Positions 8,971 to 21,062 are shown, counted from the first letter of the stretch. The stretch is DNA of 64,000 bases from Extibacter muris (GCF_004345005.1 NZ_SMMX01000007.1:115635-179634); one strand, 5' to 3'. Notes: generated by a model from the letters alone, not told the origin. Translations and numbers: made by a program.

Positions 8971-8998
8971 ATAAAAATTCTCCCCCGCCTCGGAGGGA
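8971..8998 (-). terminator. Hairpin plus T-run between the Rrf2 gene and cooS
   Basis: On the minus strand CCCTCCG-AGG-CGGGGG forms a short stem followed by AATTTTTAT. It begins about 15 bp after the Rrf2 stop and ends about 47 bp before the cooS start. It would separate the regulator from cooS or act as an attenuator. Confidence 0.5.
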
Positions 8999-9013
8999 TT
9001 ATTTTTTCTATAT

Positions 9014-9403
9014 TTAAAACAGATCCGAAAGCGTACGGGCCTTTAATTCTCTCACAAGGACCCTTTGTATCTCGGCCAGTTCCACATGCACCTTGCACGT
9101 ATTTCCACCCGTGTTCCTCCTGCAGGACTTTCTGAGGCACGGCATAATTACCGGTTCTTCGTCCACAGCAGTTACCACGTCATATAACGTGAGCTCCGAG
9201 AGGCCTCTTCCCACTCTGCACCCGCCGGACGCGCCCCGCTCGACATCCACGATTCCCGCTTTCTGGAGCTTGCGCACTATCTTATATGCAAATGCTTCCG
9301 GAATCTCTTCTTCCTGGCATATATCCTTCATCGTGTGCTTCTCTCCGTCCTTCATCGCACGGAGCATACGAATGGCATAATCATTTTCTCTTGTCAAAAG
9401 CAT
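9014..9403 (-). CDS. Rrf2 family transcriptional regulator
   Basis: 129 residues. The N-terminal winged helix (LLTRENDYAIRMLRAM, then EEIPEAFAYKIVRKLQKAGIV) and the GASGGCRVGR wing are typical of Rrf2. Three cysteines, Cys89, Cys94 and Cys103, fit the Fe-S or redox-sensing cluster of the family (IscR, NsrR, RsrR). It lies directly upstream of cooS on the same strand, so it probably controls the CO dehydrogenase module in response to redox or Fe-S state (inference). A strong promoter precedes it and AGAGGTGG lies before its ATG. Confidence 0.88.
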   Translation of the reverse strand: MLLTRENDYAIRMLRAMKDGEKHTMKDICQEEEIPEAFAYKIVRKLQKAGIVDVERGASGGCRVGRGLSELTLYDVVTAVDEEPVIMPCLRKSCRRNTGGNTCKVHVELAEIQRVLVRELKARTLSDLF

Positions 9404-9423
9404 ATGTCCACCTCTTTGTTAAA

Positions 9424-9452
9424 ATATTAGCATACTGGATATTTTTTGTCAA
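9424..9452 (-). promoter_or_regulatory. Sigma-A promoter for the Rrf2-coo module
   Basis: On the minus strand TTGACA (9452-9447), a 17-bp spacer and TAATAT (9429-9424). The AT-rich stretch ATATCCAGTATGCTAATAT across it could be an autoregulatory Rrf2 site (inference). Confidence 0.65.
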
Positions 9453-9546
9453 CTTTTATCTTCCATATACTGGCACACATTACAAGTCACAAAATAATCG
9501 GGAAGGGGTTTTTGATTGCTCCCATCCCCGATATATCAACAAGATG

Positions 9547-10719
9547 CTATATCCTGGCCGTTCCACTTTTAATTGCAGCGTCTGCCACCGCTTTTGCAAC
9601 CGCATCTTTTACCCTTGCGTCAAAAGCTGCCGGTATGATATAGTCTGCATCCAGTTCTTCGTCGCTTACAAGTCCGGCCAGCGCATATGCCGCCGCCACC
9701 TTCATCTCGTCATTGATATCCGATGCCCTGACATCCAACGCACCCCTGAATATGCCCGGAAATGCCAGCACATTGTTGACCTGGTTCGGAAAATCGCTGC
9801 GGCCTGTGGAGACCACCGCCGCACCGCCGGCCTTAGCATCCTCCGGGAATATCTCCGGAACCGGATTCGCACAGGCGAATACGATGGCATCCTCCGCCAT
9901 GGTACCGACCATTTCTTTTGTCAGCGTCCCGGGTGCAGAAACGCCGATGAATACATCCGCACCTCTGATAACCTCTTCCAGCGTCCCCTTTACGCAATTG
10001 CCGTTCGTAATCTCAGCCATCTCCTGCTTGATCGGGTTCAGTCCCTCTCTGCCTTTGTAAATTGCGCCCATACGGTCCGTCATGATCACGTTCTTCACAC
10101 CAATGCTGATAAGCAGCCGGATGATGGCAATACCTGCCGCACCTGCACCACTTGTCACAATCTTGACATCTTCCATCTTCTTACCAACAAGCTTCAGCGC
10201 ATTAATCAGCCCTGCAAGCGTAATGACCGCGGTACCGTGCTGGTCATCATGGAAGATTGGGATGTCGCAGCGTTCCTTAAGCTTCTTCTCGATCTCAAAA
10301 CAGCGGGGAGCGCTGATATCTTCCAGGTTGACACCGCCAAAACTGCCTGCAAGCAGAGCGATGGTATTGACAATGTCATCCACGTCCTTGCTCCTGACAC
10401 ACAGCGGAATGGCATCCACATCCCCGAATGCCTTAAAAAGCACACATTTGCCTTCCATCACCGGCATGCCCGCCTCCGGTCCGATATCCCCAAGCCCAAG
10501 CACTGCCGTCCCATCTGTCACGACCGCCACCGTGTTCCACCGGCGGGTAAGGTCATAGCTCTTGTCGATATCTTCCTTGATTTCAAGGCACGGCTGTGCC
10601 ACCCCTGGTGTATAAGCCAGGGAAAGAGCCTCTTTATTATCCACTGCTGCTCTTGCCGTCACCTCTATCTTGCCTTTCCACTCATAATGCAGCTTTAACG
10701 ATTCTTTTGCATAGTCCAT
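9547..10719 (-). CDS. NAD(P)-dependent malic enzyme (short bacterial type)
   Basis: 390 residues, the usual length of the short bacterial malic enzymes. Seen are YTPGVAQPCLEI near 33, VVTDGTAVLGLGDIGPEAG near 65-83, FKAFGDVDAIPLCV, FHDDQHGTAVIT, and the NAD-binding VTSGAGAAGIAIIRLL near 190. It converts malate to pyruvate and CO2 with reduction of NAD(P)+. The start at 10719 has GGAGG just upstream. It stands alone on the minus strand. Confidence 0.92.
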   Translation of the reverse strand: MDYAKESLKLHYEWKGKIEVTARAAVDNKEALSLAYTPGVAQPCLEIKEDIDKSYDLTRRWNTVAVVTDGTAVLGLGDIGPEAGMPVMEGKCVLFKAFGDVDAIPLCVRSKDVDDIVNTIALLAGSFGGVNLEDISAPRCFEIEKKLKERCDIPIFHDDQHGTAVITLAGLINALKLVGKKMEDVKIVTSGAGAAGIAIIRLLISIGVKNVIMTDRMGAIYKGREGLNPIKQEMAEITNGNCVKGTLEEVIRGADVFIGVSAPGTLTKEMVGTMAEDAIVFACANPVPEIFPEDAKAGGAAVVSTGRSDFPNQVNNVLAFPGIFRGALDVRASDINDEMKVAAAYALAGLVSDEELDADYIIPAAFDARVKDAVAKAVADAAIKSGTARI

Positions 10720-10772
10720 GACATTTCCTCCATCATCTGATACTGTTATGTATATTTATTTTTCATATGTAT

Positions 10773-10801
10773 ATTATAGGGTAGCGTTTTAAAAATAGCA
10801 A
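10773..10801 (-). promoter_or_regulatory. Promoter for malic enzyme gene
   Basis: On the minus strand TTGCTA (10801-10796), a 17-bp spacer and consensus TATAAT (10778-10773), about 54 bp before the ATG. Confidence 0.55.
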
Positions 10802-11168
10802 CCGAATGATTACACCAGATGTTTCAGCTTTCTGCGGACAATAGCATTCTCTTTCCTTTGCCATCCGTACAATCGTTCATAGTTTATTCATTTATCATTC
10901 AAGAAACTTTCACTTCTTTAACATTGTTTCTTCATACGTGTACCTTATACTAAGATTATCAAATGAAGAACAAAGACGTTTGATACCGAACAAACCAACT
11001 GTCTAGTAGTAAAATACTATTTTGAATAAACTTTTTCATAATACATGCCAGGGGCCGGCTGCCGGTTCCTGGCATCCTCCCTTTTATGCAGGCTTAACCT
11101 GTCAGACACGCTTATGATCTGCAAGAACCGCCGTACCTGTTTACAGCGGTTCTTCTTAATGTATTGTA
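10802..11168. other. Intergenic region with two hairpins, no gene seen
   Basis: No credible reading frame is present. A G:C-rich hairpin at 11046-11074 (TGCCAGGGGCCGG, CTG loop, CCGGTTCCTGGCA with one wobble) is followed on the plus strand by a short pyrimidine tract. A second hairpin has AAGAACCGC (11123-11131) pairing with 11146-11154. Either could end transcription of the surface-protein operon that stops at 11169, but neither has a good T-run on the minus strand. Confidence 0.5.
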
Positions 11169-12989
11169 TTATTTTTTCCACTTCCGGTAACATGCAATGC
11201 CTGCCGCAGTACCAGCGGCAGCAGTAAACAGAATCAGTACGGGCCCTCGCTGCACAGCTCTGCCATCTGGCCTTCCTTCTATCTCTTTGACAGATTTCCC
11301 CTCCGGCACAAATCTTTTCTTGACAGGCTTGATAATCTTCTCAAAAATGGTCTCCTTCTTCACAATCTCAAATCCCAGGTCAGCTTCCGACCGGTTTCCT
11401 GCCTTATCACATGCCTTGACTTTCACAATATGTTCCCCGTATTCCTGCACCGTATACTGGTAGACTTTGCTGCGCGCATTTACCGCCTGCTCTTCTCCGT
11501 TAATCCATATCTCTTCAATCCTATCGTTTTTATTTTCCAACAGCACTTTAAACGTGCACGCTTCTTCATATTCTCTGCCTTCCTCTACATCGGCGAATAC
11601 AATCTCCGGCGGTGTCCGGTCTATTATAAACCGCGCGCGTGCCTCGGCCCTGTTGCCTGCCGCATCCACAGCCTTGACCTGAAACGTGTGGACGCCTTCT
11701 GTCTTTACTTTCTTCCCCGGTGGATACATCTTACCATCCAGCCTGATTTCATACGCGTACGTGGTAAAGTCTTTTATGGTTTCCTCCAGCGTATGGTTCC
11801 ACCGGAACTCTCTCACAAACCGGCCATCCAGTTCATCTACGAACCGTATCACAGGATTCTTTTTATCAACGATGACCTGTGCCGATTGGCTTCTGACAAA
11901 GCCCGCACGGTCTGAGGCCGTCAGTTCCATCTTATATATGCCGTCCTCGCTCAGCCGCTGACGCATGACGCTGGCCTCCTCCTCGCTCAGCCATTCATTT
12001 TCAGGAAGCTCCTCCACATCTCCTTCCGGACTCTCTCTCATATTTCTTACCGTGACCGAATCTAATATGTTGTCATCCTCTGCACGGAAACATACCTCTG
12101 CCGGACGGCTCGTTATCATATAGTTGTCAATACCTTGTATCGCTATAACCGGGGGTGCACTGTCAATATACATCCTCCGGGACACTTCCTTTTTATTTCC
12201 AGCTTTATCGACAGCACACACTGTTACGGGAACCCCGTTCCCCTGTATGGATTTCTGGCTGATAAGAAAGGCGGCCTGTGCATTTGTCGTCGTGCCGAGC
12301 AGCTGCTTTCCTGCATATGCTGATATCTGTTCTATCTGGCTGCCCTTTTCCCCATCCCTGCACCTTACGCTGAGCAAAGCCTCCCTCTGGTACCATGCAT
12401 CCAGTCCGGACGGTGCCCAGAGCTGAATATCGGGGGCGGCTGTGTCAACAAGCACTTGTTTGCTGCATTCAGAATCTTCCACCTTACCTCCATCTTCGTC
12501 TTCCATCCAGACATATATGCTGTTCCCGCCTTCCTTGAACTTTTCCGGACCGATGCATGCCCTGTCTCCGCTTTTCGCCAGCTCTCCCTGCACAGTCCCT
12601 CCCTCTCCGTCCATAAAACGGAATTTGGTGACTCCGTATTCACTGACATGAATGATCTCTATCTTTGGCAATGTCACATAATAGCCACTCTTTCCATCAG
12701 GGCCGGGACAATTGAACTCGTACTTCTCTATAGGCTTTTCCGGCTCCTCCGGTTCCTCTGGTTCCTCCGGCCCTTCTGGCCCTTCCGGCCCCTCTGGCTG
12801 TTCCGGCTCCACTCCCCCCTCCGCATCTCCGTTTTTCTCCGTGCCTGCTTTGTCTCCTGTCACCGAGATGCCTCCGGCCTTTTCAGCCATGTCTTTTGCC
12901 AGGCTTTTTGACTCCTGCGCCGAACCTGTGGCTGATACTGCAAAAATTATTATAATTATTATGGTTATCTCTTTTATCTTCCTACCCAT
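11169..12989 (-). CDS. Secreted, membrane-anchored protein with repeated Ig-like domains
   Basis: 606 residues. The N-terminus (MGRKIKEITIIIIIIFAVSA) is a signal peptide or anchor. It is followed by an acidic Pro/Glu/Gly linker of EPEEPEEPE type near 60-90. Then several bacterial Ig-like repeats appear, each with a DxxAPxI.. start and AVDKAGN, ASDRAGF, AVDAAGN or ACDKAGN endings. The C-terminus has a hydrophobic segment (VLILFTAAAGTAAGIACY) and a short basic tail. It is therefore an extracellular stalk held at the membrane; the ligand is unknown. Its first 16 bases overlap the end of the upstream pseudokinase, so the two are co-translated and probably act together. Confidence 0.8.
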   Translation of the reverse strand: MGRKIKEITIIIIIIFAVSATGSAQESKSLAKDMAEKAGGISVTGDKAGTEKNGDAEGGVEPEQPEGPEGPEGPEEPEEPEEPEKPIEKYEFNCPGPDGKSGYYVTLPKIEIIHVSEYGVTKFRFMDGEGGTVQGELAKSGDRACIGPEKFKEGGNSIYVWMEDEDGGKVEDSECSKQVLVDTAAPDIQLWAPSGLDAWYQREALLSVRCRDGEKGSQIEQISAYAGKQLLGTTTNAQAAFLISQKSIQGNGVPVTVCAVDKAGNKKEVSRRMYIDSAPPVIAIQGIDNYMITSRPAEVCFRAEDDNILDSVTVRNMRESPEGDVEELPENEWLSEEEASVMRQRLSEDGIYKMELTASDRAGFVRSQSAQVIVDKKNPVIRFVDELDGRFVREFRWNHTLEETIKDFTTYAYEIRLDGKMYPPGKKVKTEGVHTFQVKAVDAAGNRAEARARFIIDRTPPEIVFADVEEGREYEEACTFKVLLENKNDRIEEIWINGEEQAVNARSKVYQYTVQEYGEHIVKVKACDKAGNRSEADLGFEIVKKETIFEKIIKPVKKRFVPEGKSVKEIEGRPDGRAVQRGPVLILFTAAAGTAAGIACYRKWKK

Positions 12990-14464
12990 ACTTCTTCCCC
13001 TTCCACCTGGATGCCATATTCTCTCTGTAACTTCTTAAACTCTTCCGTCTCTGCCAGTTCCGGCATATGTGTGATAGATGCCTTTATTGTCTCCGCGCAT
13101 ACATTGCGGTCTACCGATGTATCCTTGCACTGCAAACGGATATACAATAGCCGGAGCCTAGAGGAATCCGGCAGCTCCTCCATACCTTTTCTGCAGCATT
13201 CCCATGCCTTTTCCATCTCACCGCCTGCTTCCCGCAGAAGCGTCATCTTAACAAACAGTTCCTCCCTGTTTCCGGCCTCTTCCTCATGCTCAAGCATTCT
13301 CTCATACATGGATACTGCCTCCGGCTCTTTCTGCATTTCCTCAAAGGATACCGCCATAAGCTCCATAATCTCCTTGTCCGTCTCTTCCCGCCCTCCCTCG
13401 CCGCCAGAGAGGCTTAAGTACACGTCCCCCAAGCGGACGATATCCGAGTCTGCCTCTTTTGTACCGAGTAATGAATATCCCTTTATGAGCCCATGGACAC
13501 ACTCCCGCTCCCTTCCTTCAGGGATATCATCTTCTGCGCGCTTTAGCGCTGCTGCCAGTGCCGGCACAGCGGCATTCACCGCATCTTTCTCCATACATCT
13601 GGCAATCATCGCATAGCAGTCTGCTCCGTACCGGCCTACCTCTTCCAGATAGCCTGCCGCCTTTGCATATTCATCCAGCTCCAGAAGGCAGACCATACCC
13701 ATGTCGAATTTCAGGAGGTCACTGGTGCCGTCGTCTTTTCTCTTTATTTCCGACTTGTCGGACGGGCTCTGGCGGACAGTATCCTCGTTCTGCTCTCTGC
13801 TGCTCCCTGAACTACGGAAAGGTACGCCCCGTATAGCGATGCCTGCCGCCGCAATTATAACGATGGCCGCGGTAATCAGCACCTGCTTCTTGAAATGTAA
13901 TGGTTTTGTTCTGCATATTGGAAAATGTCTCTGGATATCTTCGATATTTCGATACGTGTGTTTGGACTGCCTGGACAGGCATCTTGATATGATTTTTCTT
14001 AATTTTCGCGTTTCCCTTTTCGTAAGCTCAGGAGCAGGATCCGTGACCGACAGCATATACTGCCATGTCCGTCCCAATCCGTATATATCCAGCCCAATGG
14101 TAGCTTTACGATATATATTTTCTTCCGGCGGAAGGAAATTATCCCGTACCGCCTTCCTCTGCATCTTTCTGATAAGCATCTCGCTGGACTGCGCGCCTGC
14201 ATCGAGCAGATACAGCTTTTCCCCGCCGCTTATGATAATACTGTACGGATTGACATACTGATAGCATGGCCGGCCTCTCAGCCTGTGAAACAGCTGCAGC
14301 TGTCTCATAATCTCATACATCCACGAAAATAGCTGTTCCTTGGGGATATTGGGATGGTACTTCAGCCACTGGATCAAACTGCTGCCCTGCACAAATTCTG
14401 AGCTGACATAGCAGGAACGGTTATGTTCTATCAGGCGAAGCACATCAAAGCCCACTGATGACAT
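12974..14464 (-). CDS. Membrane pseudokinase with C-terminal TPR-like region
   Basis: 496 residues. Residues 1 to about 190 have a protein-kinase-like layout (FVQGSSLIQWLKYH, then MYEIMRQLQLFHRLRG), but the catalytic residues are lost. HRD-x(4)-N is replaced by YQYVNPYSIII, DFG by LLDAGAQ, and no glycine loop or lysine is seen. One transmembrane helix (VLITAAIVIIAAAGIAI) lies near 197-213, followed by a charged linker and about 240 residues of TPR/SEL-like helices. This layout recalls EssB/YukC pseudokinases of type VII secretion, but no other T7SS gene is here, so that is only a structural analogy. It overlaps the Ig-like surface protein gene. Confidence 0.65.
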   Translation of the reverse strand: MSSVGFDVLRLIEHNRSCYVSSEFVQGSSLIQWLKYHPNIPKEQLFSWMYEIMRQLQLFHRLRGRPCYQYVNPYSIIISGGEKLYLLDAGAQSSEMLIRKMQRKAVRDNFLPPEENIYRKATIGLDIYGLGRTWQYMLSVTDPAPELTKRETRKLRKIISRCLSRQSKHTYRNIEDIQRHFPICRTKPLHFKKQVLITAAIVIIAAAGIAIRGVPFRSSGSSREQNEDTVRQSPSDKSEIKRKDDGTSDLLKFDMGMVCLLELDEYAKAAGYLEEVGRYGADCYAMIARCMEKDAVNAAVPALAAALKRAEDDIPEGRERECVHGLIKGYSLLGTKEADSDIVRLGDVYLSLSGGEGGREETDKEIMELMAVSFEEMQKEPEAVSMYERMLEHEEEAGNREELFVKMTLLREAGGEMEKAWECCRKGMEELPDSSRLRLLYIRLQCKDTSVDRNVCAETIKASITHMPELAETEEFKKLQREYGIQVEGEEVWVGR

Positions 14465-15036
14465 AGAACCACCTCTTTTATTCTACTTTTGCTACTGTTG
14501 GAAATCTTCCGGCAACACCCGGAGGGAATAAAAAGAACTTTAAAAATACTGAGATATTATAGAGTAATACATATGATAACCGATTCTGTACAAAAACACA
14601 AGCCCCTTTTCCATTTTTCTCCACAGCTTCGCGAGAACAGAAATATTATTGTTCGTAAGCCAGGCCGCCGATGGGAAGGCTTTGGCTGTGTCAGCATAGT
14701 GATAAGGGGCCAAGCAAGCTAAAGCCCTTTGACGAAAAGAAATCCTAATATAAGAAGAGCCGGAATCAGGTACGGGGATGTCATATTTGATAACATCCCC
14801 TGCCAGGTTCCGGCTCTTCTTGCAGCAACGGCGTGCACGCCTCGCTTTAAGCGCATAACAAAGGCATTTAAAAAGCTCCATAGTAAAACGGATTGGAAGC
14901 TCGCTCAAACCGTTCCATCGGCGGCCACAGATTTCTTCTATGCACTGCACATATTTAACTTGTTATATTTTGTCATTCATCTCACGCAGCCAGCGGTCAT
15001 CCGCTGGCTAGTAACGCCACACGGCCGCCCTCGCCC
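14465..15036. other. Non-coding region with a long imperfect hairpin
   Basis: Open frames here have no recognisable features. A roughly 70-nt hairpin lies at 14752-14821. Outer arms AAGAAGAGCCGGAA (14752-14765) and 14808-14821 are perfectly complementary, and an inner GGGGATGT/ACATCCCC pair adds to the stem. A second small perfect hairpin (AGCCAGCGG, TCAT loop) is at 14989-15010. They may mark a MITE-like element or an RNA; no function is assigned. Confidence 0.5.
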
Positions 15037-15258
15037 TTGTTAAGTGAAGTAGATAGCGGGCGGGGAGCCGGGTGGGAGATGCGCAGGTGTAAGCGGGAGA
15101 GGCGGAGAATCCTTTCCGTATCCCTTATCCTGCGGGATGTAAGCCGCTATCGGCGCGCATTCCGGAGGGTTAGGGATACGTGAAATAGTCGGAACCTCGG
15201 ACGCATCGGAGCAGATGCCACTCGGCTCCCTGACCGCAGCCACTTTACTTAAACCCCC
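15037..15258. repeat. GC-rich dispersed repeat, copy B (longest)
   Basis: About 222 bp with inverted ends: TTAAGTGAAGTAGATAGCGG at the left and CCGCAGCCACTTTACTTAAA at the right. Next to each end lies a GGGGAGCCG-like block. The centre (GCCGCTATCGGCG, then CGGACGCATCGGAGC) also occurs in copy C. No protein-coding frame is convincing. It lies just after the stop of the second phosphofructokinase. Confidence 0.7.
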
Positions 15259-15287
15259 AGTTACTCCTCAAAGCGTAATCCCTCCTC

Positions 15288-16535
15288 TTATCTTCTTACC
15301 AGCTCTATCGGACGATATAGGTGCCTCGGGATACCATCTACCATAACCGGTGACACATCGCCCTGGATGAGTGGCCTTACGTAAGAGATGAACTCATTTG
15401 TAACATACGTTCCTTCCTTGTTCACCCATTCCCTTGGAACAAGCTTCTCGTCATTTGCAATCTTATGCACATCTTTTACTTCTGTTCCGCACTGGTAGGG
15501 ATCGTCTGACAGCCTCTGGAGTACGACCATCTTCCCGGAGTCCCCTTCATCCGCTGCTTTGACGGCCGCGCCGCCTACCTGGTAGGCTTCGAGTATATCA
15601 ACACGGGACGCGGCGTGCGATGCAGAACGCTGCAGCGTGCTGAGTTCTATAGCCCGCGTCTTGCAGCCAAGCTCGCCGGCAATATAGTTCGCAAGATATG
15701 CTGCTGTTCCAGACAGCTGTTTGTGTCCGAATGCATCTACAAAATCTACGCTGTTGCCAAGCTCACATACATATTTGCCTTCTTCTGTACGGATACCTTC
15801 TGAAATTGCAACTACGACGGACGGCTTCTTGCCGAGCAGCTTCTGCACCTTCTCCCCAAACTTCCTGATGTCAAACGACAGCTCCGGCAGATAGATGAGA
15901 TCAGGCCCTTCGCAGTCTTCTCCTTTGGACAATGCAGCCGCGCCAGTGAGCCATCCGGCATTACGTCCCATGATCTCCACTATCGTAACAAGACCTTTGT
16001 TATACTCCAGGCAGAAGCTGTCCCGGATAATCTCTTTCATCGATGTACCGATGTACTTTGCCGCACTTCCATATCCCGGGGTGTGGTCTGTCAGCGCCAG
16101 GTCATTATCTATCGTCTTAGGGCAGCCGACGAATCTGGTCGGATGTCCCGTGATGATCGCGTAATCAGACAATTTTTTTATCGTATCCATAGAGTCATTT
16201 CCGCCGATATAGATAAACGCTTCTATCTCTAATTTATCAAGAATGGAAAATATCTTTTCATATACTTCCCTGTCCTCATGGATTTCCGGCAGCTTAAATC
16301 TGCAGGAACCCAAAAATGCAGCCGGTGTCCTTTTTAGCAGCTCTGCATCCAGTTCTGTCTTGATGTGGTCCGCAAGATCGATATAACGTTCTTCCAGCAG
16401 TCCCTGTATACCATGAAGCATACCGAATACTTTCTTGGCTCCACGGTCCTTTGCCGTGCGGTATACGCCCGCAAGGCTTGAATTAATGGCCGCAGTCGGC
16501 CCCCCTGATTGTCCTACGATAACATTTTTTTCCAT
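15288..16535 (-). CDS. 6-phosphofructokinase, PPi-dependent type, second copy
   Basis: 415 residues. The same signature positions as the first copy hold: GQSGGPTAAIN at 8-18, GGNDSMDT at 111-118, PKTIDNDL at 139-146 and EIMGRNAGWL near 190. The Asp and Lys pair again points to pyrophosphate as donor (family knowledge). The two paralogues are clearly diverged, so this is an old duplication or separate acquisition, not a recent copy. A GGAAGGGAA site precedes the ATG. It lies next to the glycerol operon on the same strand, and glycerol catabolism feeds triose phosphates where a reversible enzyme would be useful (inference). Confidence 0.9.
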   Translation of the reverse strand: MEKNVIVGQSGGPTAAINSSLAGVYRTAKDRGAKKVFGMLHGIQGLLEERYIDLADHIKTELDAELLKRTPAAFLGSCRFKLPEIHEDREVYEKIFSILDKLEIEAFIYIGGNDSMDTIKKLSDYAIITGHPTRFVGCPKTIDNDLALTDHTPGYGSAAKYIGTSMKEIIRDSFCLEYNKGLVTIVEIMGRNAGWLTGAAALSKGEDCEGPDLIYLPELSFDIRKFGEKVQKLLGKKPSVVVAISEGIRTEEGKYVCELGNSVDFVDAFGHKQLSGTAAYLANYIAGELGCKTRAIELSTLQRSASHAASRVDILEAYQVGGAAVKAADEGDSGKMVVLQRLSDDPYQCGTEVKDVHKIANDEKLVPREWVNKEGTYVTNEFISYVRPLIQGDVSPVMVDGIPRHLYRPIELVRR

Positions 16536-16604
16536 AACTGATTCCCTTCCTTTACTCTGTTCTGAGGTCGATAAGACTATTTTAGTATATTTTTATATAA
16601 TTGT

Positions 16605-16982
16605 CTATAAAAATGAAGTTTTCTTGGGCACATTAACAGTCGCCACTACGTCAATTCCCGTTTCTGCTATGTTCTGTACGACCACGTCTCCTATGTTCAC
16701 GGGAGCTTCTGCCGCCACCCCCTTCAACTGCCTCGCGCATTCCATCAGCCTGCCTTTTGGAATTTCCTTCTGCGTCTTTACCGACACACGCGGAAGCTCT
16801 CCCCCGATCACTTCCACCGTAGACGTCAGCATACGCGTCGGATTCTGAACTTCCGTCTGGGCATACGCATAGCCGCGCATACATGAATTGCCCATAACGT
16901 CCAGAATCTCCCCGTCTTCTGCCTGGACTTTCAGGGCGCAGCCGTTAGGGCAGACGATGCAGGTCATCTCTATTGTCTCCAT
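16605..16982 (-). CDS. DUF1667 protein of the glycerol-3-phosphate dehydrogenase operon
   Basis: 125 residues with conserved cysteines: MTCIVCPNGCALKV near 6-19 and GNSCMRGYAYAQ near 32-43. This is the DUF1667 family, which usually follows the GlpA-like and GlpB-like oxidoreductases in Firmicutes and may be a small Fe-S or electron-transfer partner. It overlaps the 3-prime end of the GlpB-like gene by 38 bp, so it is co-translated. Exact biochemical role is not known. Confidence 0.83.
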   Translation of the reverse strand: METIEMTCIVCPNGCALKVQAEDGEILDVMGNSCMRGYAYAQTEVQNPTRMLTSTVEVIGGELPRVSVKTQKEIPKGRLMECARQLKGVAAEAPVNIGDVVVQNIAETGIDVVATVNVPKKTSFL

Positions 16983-17973
16983 GCTCTGATTCTCCTTTTA
17001 CAAATTCTGCGGCATATCTCCCGGCTTCTGCCGCTTCCCGGGATACGTTGTCCACAAGGTCGTGGACATGCAGGACATTGCCGCACGCGAATACGCCGGG
17101 CACCGTCGTCTCCAGCTGTCCGTCCACCTTCGGGCCATTTGTCCGTCCATCCATGGCTGCACCGAGTCCTCTTGTCAGCTCATTTTCAGGAATCAGCCCT
17201 ACTGACAGAAGCAGCGCGTCACAGCGGTACTCTTCCTCTGTTCCCGGTATGGGCTTTTTCTGCTCATCTACTTTGGCCAGCGTCACGCCTTCGATATGTT
17301 CTTTCCCTTTGATATCCACGACTGTATGGCTCAGCTTCAAGGGAATATCATAATCTTCGAGGCACTGCACGATATTCCGCTTCAATCCGCCGGATTCCGG
17401 CATAATCTCTGCTACTGCTTTCACCCTGGCTCCCTCCAGCGTCATTCTCCTTGCCATAATCAGGCCGATGTCTCCAGATCCCAGAATGACAATTTCCTTT
17501 CCCGGCATAAATCCTTCCATATTCACCAGCCGCTGTGCCGTTCCGGCCGTGTAGATTCCTGCAGGCCGGTACCCTGGAACATTAAGGGCGCCCCGCGGAC
17601 GTTCTCTGCATCCCATGGCAAGTATAACCGCGCGGGCGCAGAGATGCCTCATCCCATCACGGCTGTTCATTGCAGTGACTATCTTTGTTCCGTCATCCTT
17701 GCTTTCTATATCCATCACCATCGTGTGAAGCCGGTATTCTATCTTTGCGGCGTCGATTCTTGCAATATAGCGGTATGCATACTCCGGTCCGGTCAGCTCC
17801 TCTTTAAACGTGTGGAGCCCAAATCCATTATGTATGCACTGGTTCAGTATTCCTCCAAGTTCACGGTCCCTCTCCAGTATAAGTATACTTCCGATTCCCT
17901 GTTCTCTTGCAGACAGAGCGGCCGCAAGCCCTGCCGGGCCCCCGCCGATTATCACGATGTCATACTCCTGCAT
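16945..17973 (-). CDS. NAD(P)/FAD-dependent oxidoreductase, GlpB-like partner
   Basis: 342 residues. FAD motif DIVIIGGGPAGLAAALSA at 4-21, a second dinucleotide motif IVILGSGDIGLIMARRM near 155, and a C-terminal VFACGNVLHVHD FAD motif near 300. It resembles the thioredoxin-reductase-like subunit in anaerobic glycerol-3-phosphate dehydrogenase operons and probably passes electrons from the GlpA-like protein to an acceptor. It sits 12 bp after the GlpA-like stop and overlaps the DUF1667 gene. Confidence 0.82.
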   Translation of the reverse strand: MQEYDIVIIGGGPAGLAAALSAREQGIGSILILERDRELGGILNQCIHNGFGLHTFKEELTGPEYAYRYIARIDAAKIEYRLHTMVMDIESKDDGTKIVTAMNSRDGMRHLCARAVILAMGCRERPRGALNVPGYRPAGIYTAGTAQRLVNMEGFMPGKEIVILGSGDIGLIMARRMTLEGARVKAVAEIMPESGGLKRNIVQCLEDYDIPLKLSHTVVDIKGKEHIEGVTLAKVDEQKKPIPGTEEEYRCDALLLSVGLIPENELTRGLGAAMDGRTNGPKVDGQLETTVPGVFACGNVLHVHDLVDNVSREAAEAGRYAAEFVKGESEHGDNRDDLHRLP

Positions 17974-17985
17974 GTAGCGCTCCTC

Positions 17986-20972
<2,987 letters not shown>

Positions 20973-21062
20973 TTATAACACAGCCGGACCTCTTGCTCAT
21001 TATAAATTTCCGGCTGCTCTTACAGAGAGCCAATCCATGCTGTTTTGTCTGCATCCGGTAAA

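Noticed and set aside
8925..9140. A 72-codon N-terminal extension of cooS
   Set aside because: It crosses a terminator-like hairpin, overlaps the Rrf2 gene and is not part of CooS proteins, which begin close to the CxxCxxC motif.
14540..14950. A 136-codon minus-strand open frame in the gene-free stretch
   Set aside because: It runs through the long hairpin, has an odd Cys/Arg-rich composition, no ribosome site and no recognisable motif.
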